Source of the DNA: Methylocystis rosea SV97 | GTDB lineage: Bacteria; Pseudomonadota; Alphaproteobacteria; Rhizobiales; Beijerinckiaceae | Length of the DNA: 64,000 nt | Direction: 5' to 3' | Assembly: GCF_000372845.1 (NCBI RefSeq) | Contig: NZ_KB889963.1 | Coordinates: 1,993,923 to 2,057,922, forward strand | In this document: in pieces, positions 18,400 to 28,026 of the stretch | Position numbering within the stretch: the first letter of the stretch is position 1 | How the letters are laid out: each line of letters starts with the position of its first letter | Translations under genes and position numbers: made by a program | The notes under the pieces: generated by a model | Database searches by the model: none | Told to the model about the DNA's origin: nothing | Seen by the model: the letters and a program-made list of their open reading frames with translations, nothing else

Positions 18400-18905
18400 C
18401 GAAAAGGCTTTATCTGGAAGATCTTCGCGTTGGGCAGCGGTTACGTTCAGCGAGCGTCACGATCACCGCGCAGGACATTATCCGCTTCGCGCGCGACAGC
18501 GATCCGCAGTATTTTCATCTCGACGAAGATGCGGCCAAAGACAGTATGTTCAGCGGGCTCGTCGCCAGCGGTTGGCAAACCGGCGCGCTGAGCGTGAAAC
18601 TCCTGATCGACTCAGCCGACCCGCCTTTTGCTGGCGGGCTCGTCGGCGTTGAGGCGCATATCGCCTGGAAACTCCCGGTGCGGCCGGGCGATTCGCTGAG
18701 GGTGGAAGCCGAAGTCACGCGGATTGTTCATCCGCGCCGCTATGCCGATCGCGGCTTCGTTTCGATGGACATGGCGACCTATAATCAGCGCGGCGAAGTC
18801 GTGCTCACGCAGAGCGTCACAGTGATCGCCTTCCGCGACCCTGCGCGGGCAAGTGAAACTGCAAACGGCGCCACGGCGATTCCGGGATCATTTTCCGGCG
18901 ACTGA
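18396..18905 (+). CDS. MaoC-like dehydratase (hotdog fold)
   Basis: A 169-residue single hotdog domain. The segment FARDSDPQYFHLDEDAAKDS carries the (R)-specific enoyl-CoA hydratase-type Asp-x4-His pair, followed by SGLVASGWQTGALSVKLL. MaoC proteins hydrate enoyl-CoA thioesters; the substrate is unknown. ATG overlaps the upstream stop (ATGA), and the 3' end overlaps the convergent yejF by 18 bases, so the two transcripts are antisense at their ends. Confidence 0.88.
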   Translation: MTKRLYLEDLRVGQRLRSASVTITAQDIIRFARDSDPQYFHLDEDAAKDSMFSGLVASGWQTGALSVKLLIDSADPPFAGGLVGVEAHIAWKLPVRPGDSLRVEAEVTRIVHPRRYADRGFVSMDMATYNQRGEVVLTQSVTVIAFRDPARASETANGATAIPGSFSGD

Positions 18906-20537
18906 GTTGCCCGGAATGGGCTCCGCCTCATTGCGAAACGCCGCTGCAAAGAGCGCGCGCGTATATTCGCTCTTGGGCTGGGAAAACACCTGGCTCGCCG
19001 GCCCTTCCTCGACCACCTTGCCATAGCGCATAACTATGAGATGGGCGGCGAGCGCCTTCACGACGCGCAGATCGTGACTGATGAAGAGATAGGCGAGCGA
19101 GCGGCGTCGCTGCAGGTCGCGCAAGAGATCGATGATCTGCGCTTGCACGGACATGTCGAGCGCTGAGGTCGGCTCGTCGAGCACGACGAATTTCGGTTCA
19201 AGCACGATGGCGCGGGCGATGGCGATCCGCTGCCGCTGGCCGCCCGAGAATTCGTGCGGGTAGCGATCCATCGTCGATGGATCGAGCCCGGTTTCCTGCA
19301 GCGCGCGCGCAACGATTTCGCGGCGCTGATTGAGCGTAAGTTCGGGCCGCTGAACGGTCAGTCCTTCGGCGACGATTTCCGCGACCGACATGCGCGGCGA
19401 GAGAGAGCCGTAAGGGTCCTGGAAGACGATTTGCATGTCGCGGCGAAGCGGACGCATGGCGTCGACGCTTTTGCCGTCGATGCGCTCTCCGAGGAAGACG
19501 ATCGGACCTTCCGAGCGAATGAGCCGCAGCATCGCCAGCGCCAGCGTTGTCTTGCCGGAGCCCGACTCGCCGACGACGCCGACGGTCGCGCCCTCGCGCA
19601 CTGAAAGGGTGACGCCGTCCACCGCCTTCACATGGCCGACGACGCGACGCATGAAGCCGCGCCGTATCGGAAACCAGACGCGCAGCTGCTCAGCCGATGC
19701 GACGACGGGCGCTTGCGTGTCTTCGATAATCGGCGCGCCCTTGGGCTCCGCCGTGAGCAGCGCCTTGGTGTAGGGATGCTGCGGCGATGTGAAGACCTCT
19801 CCGACCTCGCCCTGCTCGACGATGCGGCCCTGCTGCATCACGCAGACCGTGTCGGCGAAACGGCGCACGAGCCTAAGGTCGTGCGTGATGAACAGCATCG
19901 CCATGCCGTAGGTTTTTTGAAGCCGCTCGAGCAGCGCGAGAATCTGCGCCTGAACCGTGACGTCAAGCGCCGTCGTCGGCTCGTCGGCGATCAGCAGATC
20001 CGGCTTGTTGGCGAGCGCCATGGCGATCATGACGCGCTGACGCTGGCCGCCCGAAAGCTGATGCGGATAGGCGCTCAGTCGCGCCTGAGGATCAGGGATG
20101 CCGACTTCACCCAGAAGCTCAATGACTCGGTTCCGAACCGCGTCTTCGCCGCGCATGCCGTGCAGTTCGAGAATCTCCGCAATCTGCCGCTCGATCATGT
20201 GCAGCGGATTGAGCGAGGTCATCGGCTCCTGAAACACCATTGTGATGCCCGCGCCACGAATGGCGCGCAGACGATTGTCGTCGATCGTGAGCATATTCGC
20301 GCCGTCGAACAGCGCCTCGCCGGACGCGATCGCGCCAGGGGGAAGCAGGCGTACGATCGATAGAGCGCTGATCGACTTGCCGGAGCCGGATTCGCCGACG
20401 AGCGCCAGCGTCTTGCCCCGCTCAAGGGAGAAGGAGACCCGGTCGACGGCCTTGGTCTCGTGCCCGCCTTGCCGAAAGGTGACCGAGAGATCGCGAATGT
20501 TGAGGAGGGGAGACGCTGCGGCGCTGTGAGGTGTCAC
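18888..20537 (-). CDS. yejF: Peptide/microcin C ABC transporter, duplicated ATP-binding subunit YejF
   Basis: A 549-residue protein with two complete ABC domains. Walker A is GESGSGKS in both halves (about residues 45 and 325); signatures are LSGGQRQRVMIAMAL and FSGGQRQRIAIARAI; Walker B DEPTTALD and DEPTSALD. This tandem arrangement is typical of YejF and related oligopeptide systems. GTG at 20537 overlaps the yejE stop by four bases; the longer open frame upstream runs antisense-like through yejE and is rejected. It powers import by YejB/YejE of peptides bound to YejA. Confidence 0.95.
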   Translation of the reverse strand: MTPHSAAASPLLNIRDLSVTFRQGGHETKAVDRVSFSLERGKTLALVGESGSGKSISALSIVRLLPPGAIASGEALFDGANMLTIDDNRLRAIRGAGITMVFQEPMTSLNPLHMIERQIAEILELHGMRGEDAVRNRVIELLGEVGIPDPQARLSAYPHQLSGGQRQRVMIAMALANKPDLLIADEPTTALDVTVQAQILALLERLQKTYGMAMLFITHDLRLVRRFADTVCVMQQGRIVEQGEVGEVFTSPQHPYTKALLTAEPKGAPIIEDTQAPVVASAEQLRVWFPIRRGFMRRVVGHVKAVDGVTLSVREGATVGVVGESGSGKTTLALAMLRLIRSEGPIVFLGERIDGKSVDAMRPLRRDMQIVFQDPYGSLSPRMSVAEIVAEGLTVQRPELTLNQRREIVARALQETGLDPSTMDRYPHEFSGGQRQRIAIARAIVLEPKFVVLDEPTSALDMSVQAQIIDLLRDLQRRRSLAYLFISHDLRVVKALAAHLIVMRYGKVVEEGPASQVFSQPKSEYTRALFAAAFRNEAEPIPGNSVAGK

Positions 20538-21706
20538 CGGAAATTCTTCCTCGGGTCGAAGGCGTCGCGGACCGCTTCGCCGACAAAGACCAGAAGCGAC
20601 AGCATCAGCGCGATGATCGCAAAGCCGGTCAGTCCCAGCCATGGCGCCTGGAGATTGGATTTTGCTTGCAGCAACAGTTCGCCGAGCGAGGGCGAGCCCG
20701 GCGGCAGGCCAAACCCCAGAAAGTCCAGCGCCGTGAGCGTGGTGATTGACGAGTTGAGAATGAAGGGCAGGAAGGTCAGCGTCGCCACGGTGGCGTTCGG
20801 CAGCAGGTGCTTGACGATAATCTTGAAATTGCTCAGCCCAAGCGCGCGCGCCGCGTTGACATATTCGAAGTTGCGCGCGCGCAGGAACTCGGCCCGAACG
20901 ACATGCACCAGCGACACCCAGGAAAAGAGCAGCAGGATGCCGAGCAGCACGAAAAAGCCCGGCGTCAAGAAGGATGAAATGATGATGAGCAGATACAGCT
21001 GCGGCAGCGACGACCAAACCTCGATGAAGCGTTGGAACACGAGATCGACGCGCCCGCCGAAGTAGCCCTGTATGGCGCCCGCGGCGACGCCGACGATCGA
21101 GGAGATCGTCGCCAGGATCAGTCCGAACAGCACCGAGATGCGGAATCCATAAAGGAGGCGCGCGACGACGTCGCGGCCCTGATCGTCGGTGCCGAGCCAA
21201 TTATATTCCAGCGCGGCGCAGCCGCGATTGGGCTCGCCCGGTCGCAGCCCTTTCGCCGCGGCGATCTCGCATTGCTGCTGCGTCAGCATCCAGGTCGGCG
21301 GCGAGGGCGCGGGCGTCGGCAACTCCAGATTATGCGTGTCATAGGAAAAGCGAATCGGCGGCCAAAGCATCCAGCCATGCGCTTTGATTTCGTCGGCGAT
21401 CACAGGGTCGCGATAATCGGTGCGGGCCAGGAAGCCGCCGAATTTATCTTCCGGATAGGACACGAACGCGGGGAACAGCAATTGGCCCTTGTACCAGGCC
21501 AGAATCGGCCGGTCGTTCGCCAGGAAATTCGAGCCGAGCGCCATGATGAACAGCGTCATGAAGACCCAGAACGACCAATAGCCGCGCTTGTTCGCCTTGA
21601 AACTGTCGAGGCGTCGCCGGTCGAGCGGCGTGAGCCGCAGCCAGCCCTCGCGATGAAGGGGCGGGGCGAGATGCGTTTCGGCGTCGGCTGCTGCGCTCAC
21701 CGTCAT
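20534..21706 (-). CDS. yejE: Peptide ABC transporter permease YejE
   Basis: A 390-residue permease with the long YejE N-terminal region (LTPLDRRRLDSFKANKRGYW), a first membrane helix, a large periplasmic loop and a C-terminal BPD_transp_1 domain (DDQGRDVVARLLYGFRISVL; EAA-like ARALGLSNFKIIVKHLLPNA). The loop includes PPIRFSYDTHNLELPTPAPS, characteristic of YejE. ATG overlaps the yejB stop by four bases. It forms the channel with YejB. Confidence 0.95.
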   Translation of the reverse strand: MTVSAAADAETHLAPPLHREGWLRLTPLDRRRLDSFKANKRGYWSFWVFMTLFIMALGSNFLANDRPILAWYKGQLLFPAFVSYPEDKFGGFLARTDYRDPVIADEIKAHGWMLWPPIRFSYDTHNLELPTPAPSPPTWMLTQQQCEIAAAKGLRPGEPNRGCAALEYNWLGTDDQGRDVVARLLYGFRISVLFGLILATISSIVGVAAGAIQGYFGGRVDLVFQRFIEVWSSLPQLYLLIIISSFLTPGFFVLLGILLLFSWVSLVHVVRAEFLRARNFEYVNAARALGLSNFKIIVKHLLPNATVATLTFLPFILNSSITTLTALDFLGFGLPPGSPSLGELLLQAKSNLQAPWLGLTGFAIIALMLSLLVFVGEAVRDAFDPRKNFR

Positions 21707-22815
21707 ACCTCGCGCGTTTCGAAATCGATGCGCGGATCGATCCAGGTATAGGTGAGATCGGAAATGAGATTCACCACAAGTCCGAGCAGCGCAAAGATGT
21801 AGAGGTTGGCGAAAACCACCGGATAGTCGCGATTGACGATGCTCTCGAAAGACAAATAGCCCAGTCCATCAAGCGAAAAGATCGTCTCGATCAGCACCGA
21901 GCCGGTGAGAAAGGCGTGTACGAAGGCGCCGGGAAAGCCGGCGATGACGATCAGCATCGCGTTGCGAAACACATGTCCATAGAGCACGCGCCGCTCCGTC
22001 AGGCCCTTCATGCGCGCGGTCTGAACATATTGCTTGCGGATCTCGTCGAGGAAAGAGTTCTTTGTCAGAAACGTCTGCGTTGCGAAGGCGCCAAGCGTCA
22101 TCGCGGAGACGGGCAGAATGATGTGCCAGAGATAGTCTTTCACCTTGCCAAACAGCGACAGCTGCCAGAAATCGTCCGAGGTCAGGCCGCGCAGCGGGAA
22201 GATCTGCCAGAAGGAGCCGCCGGCGAAGAGCACGATCAGCAGCATCGCAAACAGAAAACTCGGAATGGCGTAGCCGACGATGATGGCGTTGGATGTCCAC
22301 ATGTCGAATTTCGTTCCATCGCGCACCGCTTTGGCGATGCCGAGCGGAATCGAAATCGAATAGGAGAGAAGCGTCATCCACAAGCCGAGCGAAATCGAGA
22401 CGGGAAGCTTTTCTGCGATCAGCTTGAGGACGCTCTCGTCGCGAAAGTAGCTGCGCCCGAAATCGAACATCGCATAATTCTTCACCATCAGCAGGAATCG
22501 CTCCCACGCCGGCTTGTCGAAGCCGAACTGCTTTTCGAGCTCCGCGATGAATTTCGGGTCGAGCCCCTGCGCGCCGCGATATTTAGAGGCGGTTTCGGCG
22601 GCCATCGTTCCGGTCTGGCTCGCGCCGCCCTGTCCGACGTCGCCGCCCCCGCCGGAAAAGCGTCCGGTTGCGCCGACGTCGAAGCCTTGCAGTTGCGCGA
22701 TGATGCGTTCCACTGGACCGCCCGGCGCGAACTGCACGATGACGAAAGAGATGAGCATGATGCCGAGGATCGTCGGGATCATCAGCAGCACGCGGCGGGC
22801 GATATAGGCTCCCAT
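21703..22815 (-). CDS. yejB: Peptide ABC transporter permease YejB
   Basis: A 370-residue inner-membrane permease starting MGAYIARRVLLMIPTILGIM and containing FVIVQFAPGGPVERII, as in DppB-type proteins. The extra periplasmic segment with a Gly-rich patch (about residues 50-75) is a YejB trait. The EAA loop is YVQTARMKGLTERRVLYGHV. It lies 66 bases downstream of yejA and overlaps yejE, so all four genes form one operon. Confidence 0.95.
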   Translation of the reverse strand: MGAYIARRVLLMIPTILGIMLISFVIVQFAPGGPVERIIAQLQGFDVGATGRFSGGGGDVGQGGASQTGTMAAETASKYRGAQGLDPKFIAELEKQFGFDKPAWERFLLMVKNYAMFDFGRSYFRDESVLKLIAEKLPVSISLGLWMTLLSYSISIPLGIAKAVRDGTKFDMWTSNAIIVGYAIPSFLFAMLLIVLFAGGSFWQIFPLRGLTSDDFWQLSLFGKVKDYLWHIILPVSAMTLGAFATQTFLTKNSFLDEIRKQYVQTARMKGLTERRVLYGHVFRNAMLIVIAGFPGAFVHAFLTGSVLIETIFSLDGLGYLSFESIVNRDYPVVFANLYIFALLGLVVNLISDLTYTWIDPRIDFETREV

Positions 22816-22881
22816 TAACGTCTCGCGTTCTTTTGCATCGGCCGCATTTCGGCTCCCGACGGACTGCGCCGGGAGATCCCC

Positions 22882-24792
22882 TTAGCGTCCCGTGAAGTTG
22901 ATTTTTTTCGCCTTATCTTCGTCCCACCACCAGGTCCACAGCACGCCGGTGTCGAACTTCGGCGGGCGCTCGGGCTGGCCGAAGAGATCCCAATAGGCGA
23001 AGCGATGCACCGGATTATACCAGTGCGGGACCCAGTAGCGCTGCGCACGCAAAGCGCGGTCGAGCGCACGGCTGCAGGTGACGAGCTCTTCGCGCGTTTG
23101 CGCCTGGAGCGCTTTTTCAACGAGCGAGTCGATCGCCGGATTGGAGACCCCCGGCAGGTTTCGCGAGCCGGGCACATTGGCGGTCTTCGAACTGAAATAA
23201 GCGCGAAGCTCCTCTCCGGGGTTCCAGCTCATCATCAGCACGTCGTGGACGACGTCGAAGTCAAAGTTTTCAAGTCGCTGCTTGTATTGAGCGGCGTCGA
23301 CGACGCGGATGTGGGCGCTCACTCCGAGAAGCTTCAAATTCTTGATGAAGGGCTGCGTGTGCCGCTCGAAGACGTTGGAATTGTCGAGAAACTCGAATTC
23401 CAGCGGCGTTCCGTCGGGCAAGCATAGAACGCCATCCTTGCGCGTGCAGCCGGCCGCGACGAACAGATCATTCGCCTTTTTGAGCAGGACGCGATCCTGA
23501 CCCGTGCCGTCGGAAACCGGCGCGACGAAGGGCTCGCCAAAAACTTCCGCCGGCAGATCAGCGCGAAAGGGCTCCAGCAGCGCCTTTTCCTGTTCGCTCG
23601 GCAAGCCTTTCGCTTCAAGCTCGGAGTTCTCGAAATAAGACGAGATGCGCTTGTAGGCGTCATACATCAGGTTGCGGCTTGTCCATTCGTAATCGAAGGC
23701 GTAGCCGATCGCTTCGCGCACCCGCGGATCTTTGAAAATCTTGCGGCGCGTGTTGAAGAACCATCCCTGGATCTGCGGAATGTTGTAGTTGGGCGTCGTC
23801 GTTCGCTTGACGCGCCCTTCCTTGAACGCCGGAAAATCATAGCCCGTCGCCCAAACGCGCGCGATGTTTTCCTCTCGCTCGGTGAATGCGCCGGCCTTGA
23901 AGGCTTCGAAGGCGACCTGGCTGTCGCCGAAATATTCGAAGCGCACGACGTCGAAATTGGCCTGACCTGTCGTGATCGGCAGGTCCTTCGCCCAATAGTC
24001 AGGCATGCGATGATAGGCGATGTAACGACCCTGCTCGAAGGCGCCGACCTTGTATGGCCCGGAGCCGAGCGGCGGCTCCATCGTCGTCGCTGCGAAGTCG
24101 CGGTCCTTGTAATAGGCGCGCGAAAAGATCGGCTGACCCACGACGCTGAGCGGCAGATCGCGCGTGCGATCGGGCGCGAAGCGCAGCACCAGAACGTCGT
24201 CGGCCTCCGCTTCGGCGCTTTCGAGGTCACGCAGCATCTGGCTGATGACCGGATGGCCCTTGCTCTTGAGAATGTTGAGCGAAAAGGCGGCGTCATGCGC
24301 CGTGAGCGGCGAGCCGTCGTGGAAGCGCGCCTCTTTACGCAACAGAAAGGCGTAAGTGAGCTTGTCGGGCGAGATGCGCACCTTCTTGGCGACGAGGCCG
24401 TAGTAGGCGTCGCGTTCGTCGAGGCTCTGATTCATCAGACTGTCGAAGACGAGCGTCATGCCCGTCGCCGGATTGCCCCGCAGCACATAGGCGTTGAAAC
24501 TGTCGTAGGTCGAGCTTGCCGGCGACAGCGCCAATGTCCCTCCCTTGGGGGCTTTTGGATTTACGTAGCCGAAATATTTGAAGTCGGCCGGCTCGCCAAG
24601 GTCGCCAAAGGTCGAAAGGCCGTGGCTCTCGACTTCGCCCTGCGCGAGCGGGCCGAAGCGATTGGAGGCGGCGGTCGGCGCTCCGGGCTTGGCCAGCACG
24701 CGCGGCGCGATCAAGGCGGCGGCGCCGGCGCCGATAACAGAGCGACGGGACAGGCGAATGCGCGTCAGATCGACGATTGTGGAATGAGCCAA
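22882..24792 (-). CDS. yejA: Peptide ABC transporter substrate-binding protein YejA (Tat signal)
   Basis: A family 5 extracellular solute-binding protein of 636 residues. Binding-protein blocks include FGYVNPKAPKGGTLALSPAS, GSGPYKVGAFEQGRYIAYHR and MSWNPGEELRAYFSSKTANV. I choose TTG at 24792, about seven bases after GAGG, because it leaves a short basic N-region followed by RLSRRSVIGAGAAALIAP, a twin-arginine signal; no ATG or GTG fits as well. The protein would be exported folded to the periplasm. YejA systems import oligopeptides and microcin C. First gene of yejABEF. Confidence 0.9.
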   Translation of the reverse strand: MAHSTIVDLTRIRLSRRSVIGAGAAALIAPRVLAKPGAPTAASNRFGPLAQGEVESHGLSTFGDLGEPADFKYFGYVNPKAPKGGTLALSPASSTYDSFNAYVLRGNPATGMTLVFDSLMNQSLDERDAYYGLVAKKVRISPDKLTYAFLLRKEARFHDGSPLTAHDAAFSLNILKSKGHPVISQMLRDLESAEAEADDVLVLRFAPDRTRDLPLSVVGQPIFSRAYYKDRDFAATTMEPPLGSGPYKVGAFEQGRYIAYHRMPDYWAKDLPITTGQANFDVVRFEYFGDSQVAFEAFKAGAFTEREENIARVWATGYDFPAFKEGRVKRTTTPNYNIPQIQGWFFNTRRKIFKDPRVREAIGYAFDYEWTSRNLMYDAYKRISSYFENSELEAKGLPSEQEKALLEPFRADLPAEVFGEPFVAPVSDGTGQDRVLLKKANDLFVAAGCTRKDGVLCLPDGTPLEFEFLDNSNVFERHTQPFIKNLKLLGVSAHIRVVDAAQYKQRLENFDFDVVHDVLMMSWNPGEELRAYFSSKTANVPGSRNLPGVSNPAIDSLVEKALQAQTREELVTCSRALDRALRAQRYWVPHWYNPVHRFAYWDLFGQPERPPKFDTGVLWTWWWDEDKAKKINFTGR

Positions 24793-24939
24793 ATGTGACC
24801 TCAGGCGGCGGCGGGCGCTTGCCCATGAACCGCGATTATGTCGGTTTTTTTGCGGGTTCGCGAGCGGCCCGTTAAGGACCGTCACGCCGCTTTGGCCCTT
24901 TGTAGCAAAAATGCGCGACGCGCGCCCAGGGGAAGTCGA

Positions 24940-26388
24940 ATGAACTCTGTCAGCCTAGGCCTTCGCGAGCAAGCATTCATCGGCGGGCTTTGGCTCGGCG
25001 CCGACAGCGGCGTGACCTTCGCCGTCAATAATCCGGCGTCAGGCGCGGTCCTCGGCCAAGTTCCCGACATGGGCGCAGCCGAAACGCGCAGGGCGATCGA
25101 GTCCTGCGCGGGGGCGCTGCCAAGCTGGCGCGATCGCGCCGCCAAGGAGCGCGCGCATATCATGCGCCGCTGGTTCGAATTGATCATGGCCGATCAGGAG
25201 CGGCTGGCGCGCATCATCACCGCTGAAATGGGCAAGCCGCTCGCCGAAGCCCGCGGGGAAATCGCCTATGCAGCGAGCTTTATCGAGTGGTTCGCGGAGG
25301 AGGGTCGGCGCATCTACGGCGACGTGATACCGGGTCCGACCGATCGTCGGCTGCTCGTGTTCAAACAGGCGATCGGCGTCACCGCGGCGATTACGCCGTG
25401 GAACTTCCCGTCCGCCATGTTTGCGCGCAAGGTCGGCGCGGCGCTCGGCGCCGGCTGCGCGATGGTGGTGAAGCCTGCTGAGCTGACGCCCTTCTCCGCG
25501 CTGGCGCTGGCGGAGCTTGCCGAGCGCGCCGGCGTGCCCGCCGGCGTGATCAATGTGGTGACGGCGAAGGATCCGGCGCCGGTCGGACTCGAATTCACGC
25601 AAAATCCCCTCGTGCGCAAGCTGACCTTCACCGGCTCGACCGAGGTCGGGAAAATCTTGCTGCGGCAGGCGGCCGAGAACATCCAGAAATGCTCGATGGA
25701 GCTTGGCGGCAACGCGCCGCTGATCATCTTTGAAGACGCCGATCTCGAGCGCGCCGTCGAGGGCGCGATCGCCACCAAATACCGCAACAGCGGTCAGACC
25801 TGCGTTTCGGCGAACCGCATCCTCGTGCATGCGTCGATTGTCGACGTCTTCGCCGAAAGGCTCGCGGCGGCGGCTGGCGAGTTAAAGGTCGGCGAAGGGA
25901 CGGAGGAGGGCGTCGCCATCGGTCCGCTGATTGAAGAAGCTGCGGTCGAAAAGGTCGAGCGTCACGTCGCCGACGCCGTCGCCCGCGGCGCAAAGGTTCT
26001 CACCGGCGGCGCCCGCCACGCGCTCGGCGGCTCCTTCTTTCAACCCACGGTGCTCGCCAATGTGCCGGCCGACGCGCTCATCTTCAACGAGGAGACCTTC
26101 GGTCCCGTCGCGCCGCTGATTTCCTTTGAAAGCGAGGCTGAAGCGGTGCGTCTCGCCAACGCCACGCCTTACGGTCTCGCCGCTTACTTCTACAGTCGCG
26201 ACGTCGCGCGCGTCATCCGCGTCGCCGAGCAGTTGGAGTTCGGCATGGTGGGCGTCAACGAGACTTTGATCTCGACCGAAGTGGCACCCTTCGGCGGCGT
26301 CAAACACTCCGGTCTCGGCCGCGAAGGATCGCGCTACGGCGTCGATGATTACATCGAGATCAAATATGTCTGCCTCGGCGGACTTTGA
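24940..26388 (+). CDS. gabD: Succinate-semialdehyde dehydrogenase-type aldehyde dehydrogenase
   Basis: A 482-residue NAD(P)-dependent aldehyde dehydrogenase. Catalytic residues are Glu254 in MELGGNAPLIIF and Cys288 in NSGQTCVSANRILV; the cofactor region is TPWNFPSAMFARKVGAAL and FTGSTEVGKILL. Length and GMVGVNETLISTEVAPFGGV favour the GabD/succinate-semialdehyde class, though related substrates such as glutarate semialdehyde are possible. ATG at 24940 gives the family N-terminus (LREQAFIGGLWLGADSG). Its stop directly abuts the stop of the convergent phosphatase gene. Confidence 0.9.
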   Translation: MNSVSLGLREQAFIGGLWLGADSGVTFAVNNPASGAVLGQVPDMGAAETRRAIESCAGALPSWRDRAAKERAHIMRRWFELIMADQERLARIITAEMGKPLAEARGEIAYAASFIEWFAEEGRRIYGDVIPGPTDRRLLVFKQAIGVTAAITPWNFPSAMFARKVGAALGAGCAMVVKPAELTPFSALALAELAERAGVPAGVINVVTAKDPAPVGLEFTQNPLVRKLTFTGSTEVGKILLRQAAENIQKCSMELGGNAPLIIFEDADLERAVEGAIATKYRNSGQTCVSANRILVHASIVDVFAERLAAAAGELKVGEGTEEGVAIGPLIEEAAVEKVERHVADAVARGAKVLTGGARHALGGSFFQPTVLANVPADALIFNEETFGPVAPLISFESEAEAVRLANATPYGLAAYFYSRDVARVIRVAEQLEFGMVGVNETLISTEVAPFGGVKHSGLGREGSRYGVDDYIEIKYVCLGGL

Positions 26389-27888
26389 TCATTCGATCCT
26401 GATGCGGCCATCGACCACGGGCGCAATCACGCGGGTCTTTTCGATGGCGTCGATGATAACGTTCGTCAGCAGCGGTCCCTCAAGGTCGCTGACCAGCGGT
26501 TTCCCCCGCGCAAGCGCGACATAGCCGTCCTTGCCGCGCGCCAGGAAGTCGATCGTCGCAACCTTGTAGAGCTTCGTGTCGTCGAGCGGCTTGCCGCCGA
26601 CCTCGATTGAAACAAGCCGCGAGCCAGGAACCGCGTCGCGCCGCACGACAATGCGGGCGCCGGAAATCTGCGCGAATCGCCCCGCGTCCTTGCCGATCAG
26701 CCAAACGGCGTTTTCCAGCGCCGCGCGAAGATCGGCGCCTGTAAGCGCCAGAGTCACCAGCTGATTGTTGAACGGCAGCTCCTTGGCGATGTCCTTGCGC
26801 GTCAGCGTTGTCCCCGGAGCATAGCTGCGATTGCCGCGAATGCCGCCGCCGTTGATGATCGCGACGTCAGCGCCAGCGGCGGCGCGCATCGCGTCGGCGA
26901 AAAAGTCGCCGATCGCGGTCTCTTCACCGCGCACGCTCGCCTTTCGGCTGTCGAGCGGCGTCTTTGCGACGCCGATGTCGATGTCGAGCGCCTTGTCGAC
27001 CTCGGCTTCATATTGCGCGACGCGCTCCGCAATCGCGGCGTCTGGCGCCACGTCCGCCGTGTCGATGATGCGGAACCTGGGCGTCCAGCGCTTTACGCCG
27101 TCGTCGGCGATCCGCATCTCGACATCAATCGCGACGAGATTGACGCCGTCGGCCTGTGTCTCGCCGATGGCGGCGCGGCCGTCATAGGCGACAAGAAGAT
27201 TGTGATCATGCCCGGACAGAACGATGTCGATCGGTCCAAGCTTCGCCAGACGCAGATCGTCCTGCCATTCGGAATGCGTGACGACGACGACAAGATCCGC
27301 GCCGGCGTCGCGAAGCGCCTGGGCCTCGCGTTTCGCGGTCTCGATCGCGGGCAGAAGTTTCAGGCTTCCGGGGCTGGACCGTCTCGCCGACTCGTCGTCG
27401 GTCAGGCCGAAAATTCCGACCTTCACCCCGTCGATATCGATGATCTTGCTGTCCACGAAGCCGGGCAGGGCGCGACCGGAGGCGTCGCGTAGATTGGCGG
27501 CGAGCAGAGGGAATTTCGCTTCGCCCATGCGCTGGCGAAAAACCGCTTCGCCGAAATCGAACTCGTGATTGCCGGGCGTGAACACGTCGAGGCCAATTCG
27601 GTTGAGGAGATCGATGATATGCGCCCCCTTGTCGACGCTCGAGGTGAGCGAGGGCGACAGCGTGTCGCCGGCGTGCGCGACGATGATATTCTTCGCCTTC
27701 GCGCGCTCGGCTTTCAGCGCGCCGGCGATCCGGGCGAAGCCGCCGCGTCCGTCTCTCTCAGCCATCTCGTAGATGTCGCTGAAGACGACGAAGGTGAGAT
27801 TGACGACGCGCTCGGCTGCGCGGGCGGGGAAGGCGAAAGCCGCGAGGAGGAAGAGAATTACGCCGGAGCGCTGAAGCTTTCGAAACAT
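26389..27888 (-). CDS. UshA-like 5'-nucleotidase/metallophosphatase with altered first metal motif
   Basis: A 499-residue exported protein: signal peptide MFRKLQRSGVILFLLAAFAF to about residue 24, an N-terminal metallophosphoesterase domain and a C-terminal 5'-nucleotidase domain (INGGGIRGNRSYAPG; KDIAKELPFNNQLVTLALTG). Metal motifs AHAGDTLSPS, PGNHEFDFG, VTHSEWQ and SGHDHN are present. The first motif, normally D-x-H, reads VFSDIYEM, so a tyrosine replaces histidine. A subfamily with DIYEM exists as far as I recall, so activity on nucleotides or sugar phosphates remains plausible but the metal site differs. ATG 27888 is preferred to an in-frame GTG at 27909. Confidence 0.85.
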   Translation of the reverse strand: MFRKLQRSGVILFLLAAFAFPARAAERVVNLTFVVFSDIYEMAERDGRGGFARIAGALKAERAKAKNIIVAHAGDTLSPSLTSSVDKGAHIIDLLNRIGLDVFTPGNHEFDFGEAVFRQRMGEAKFPLLAANLRDASGRALPGFVDSKIIDIDGVKVGIFGLTDDESARRSSPGSLKLLPAIETAKREAQALRDAGADLVVVVTHSEWQDDLRLAKLGPIDIVLSGHDHNLLVAYDGRAAIGETQADGVNLVAIDVEMRIADDGVKRWTPRFRIIDTADVAPDAAIAERVAQYEAEVDKALDIDIGVAKTPLDSRKASVRGEETAIGDFFADAMRAAAGADVAIINGGGIRGNRSYAPGTTLTRKDIAKELPFNNQLVTLALTGADLRAALENAVWLIGKDAGRFAQISGARIVVRRDAVPGSRLVSIEVGGKPLDDTKLYKVATIDFLARGKDGYVALARGKPLVSDLEGPLLTNVIIDAIEKTRVIAPVVDGRIRIE

Positions 27889-27971
27889 TTTGCTCACTTC
27901 GAATGACACAAGTGTGATCGCGATTTTGGTAAGCGGCGATGTCCGCTCATGGAGCGAGGCTCCTGCCGCTT

Positions 27972-28010
27972 CCTCTCCCCGCTTGCGGGGAGAGGTGAGG
28001 TGAGGGGCCT
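27972..28010 (+). repeat. Palindromic repeat, left copy flanking DUF559 gene 1
   Basis: CCTCTCCCCGC (27972-27982) and GCGGGGAGAGG (27985-27995) form a perfect 11-bp stem with a two-base loop, followed by the arm TGAGGTGAGGGGCC (27996-28009). The same unit occurs in inverted orientation at 28412-28453 on the other side of the gene. Confidence 0.9.
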
Positions 28011-28026
28011 GGTGATTGCCGGAAAA

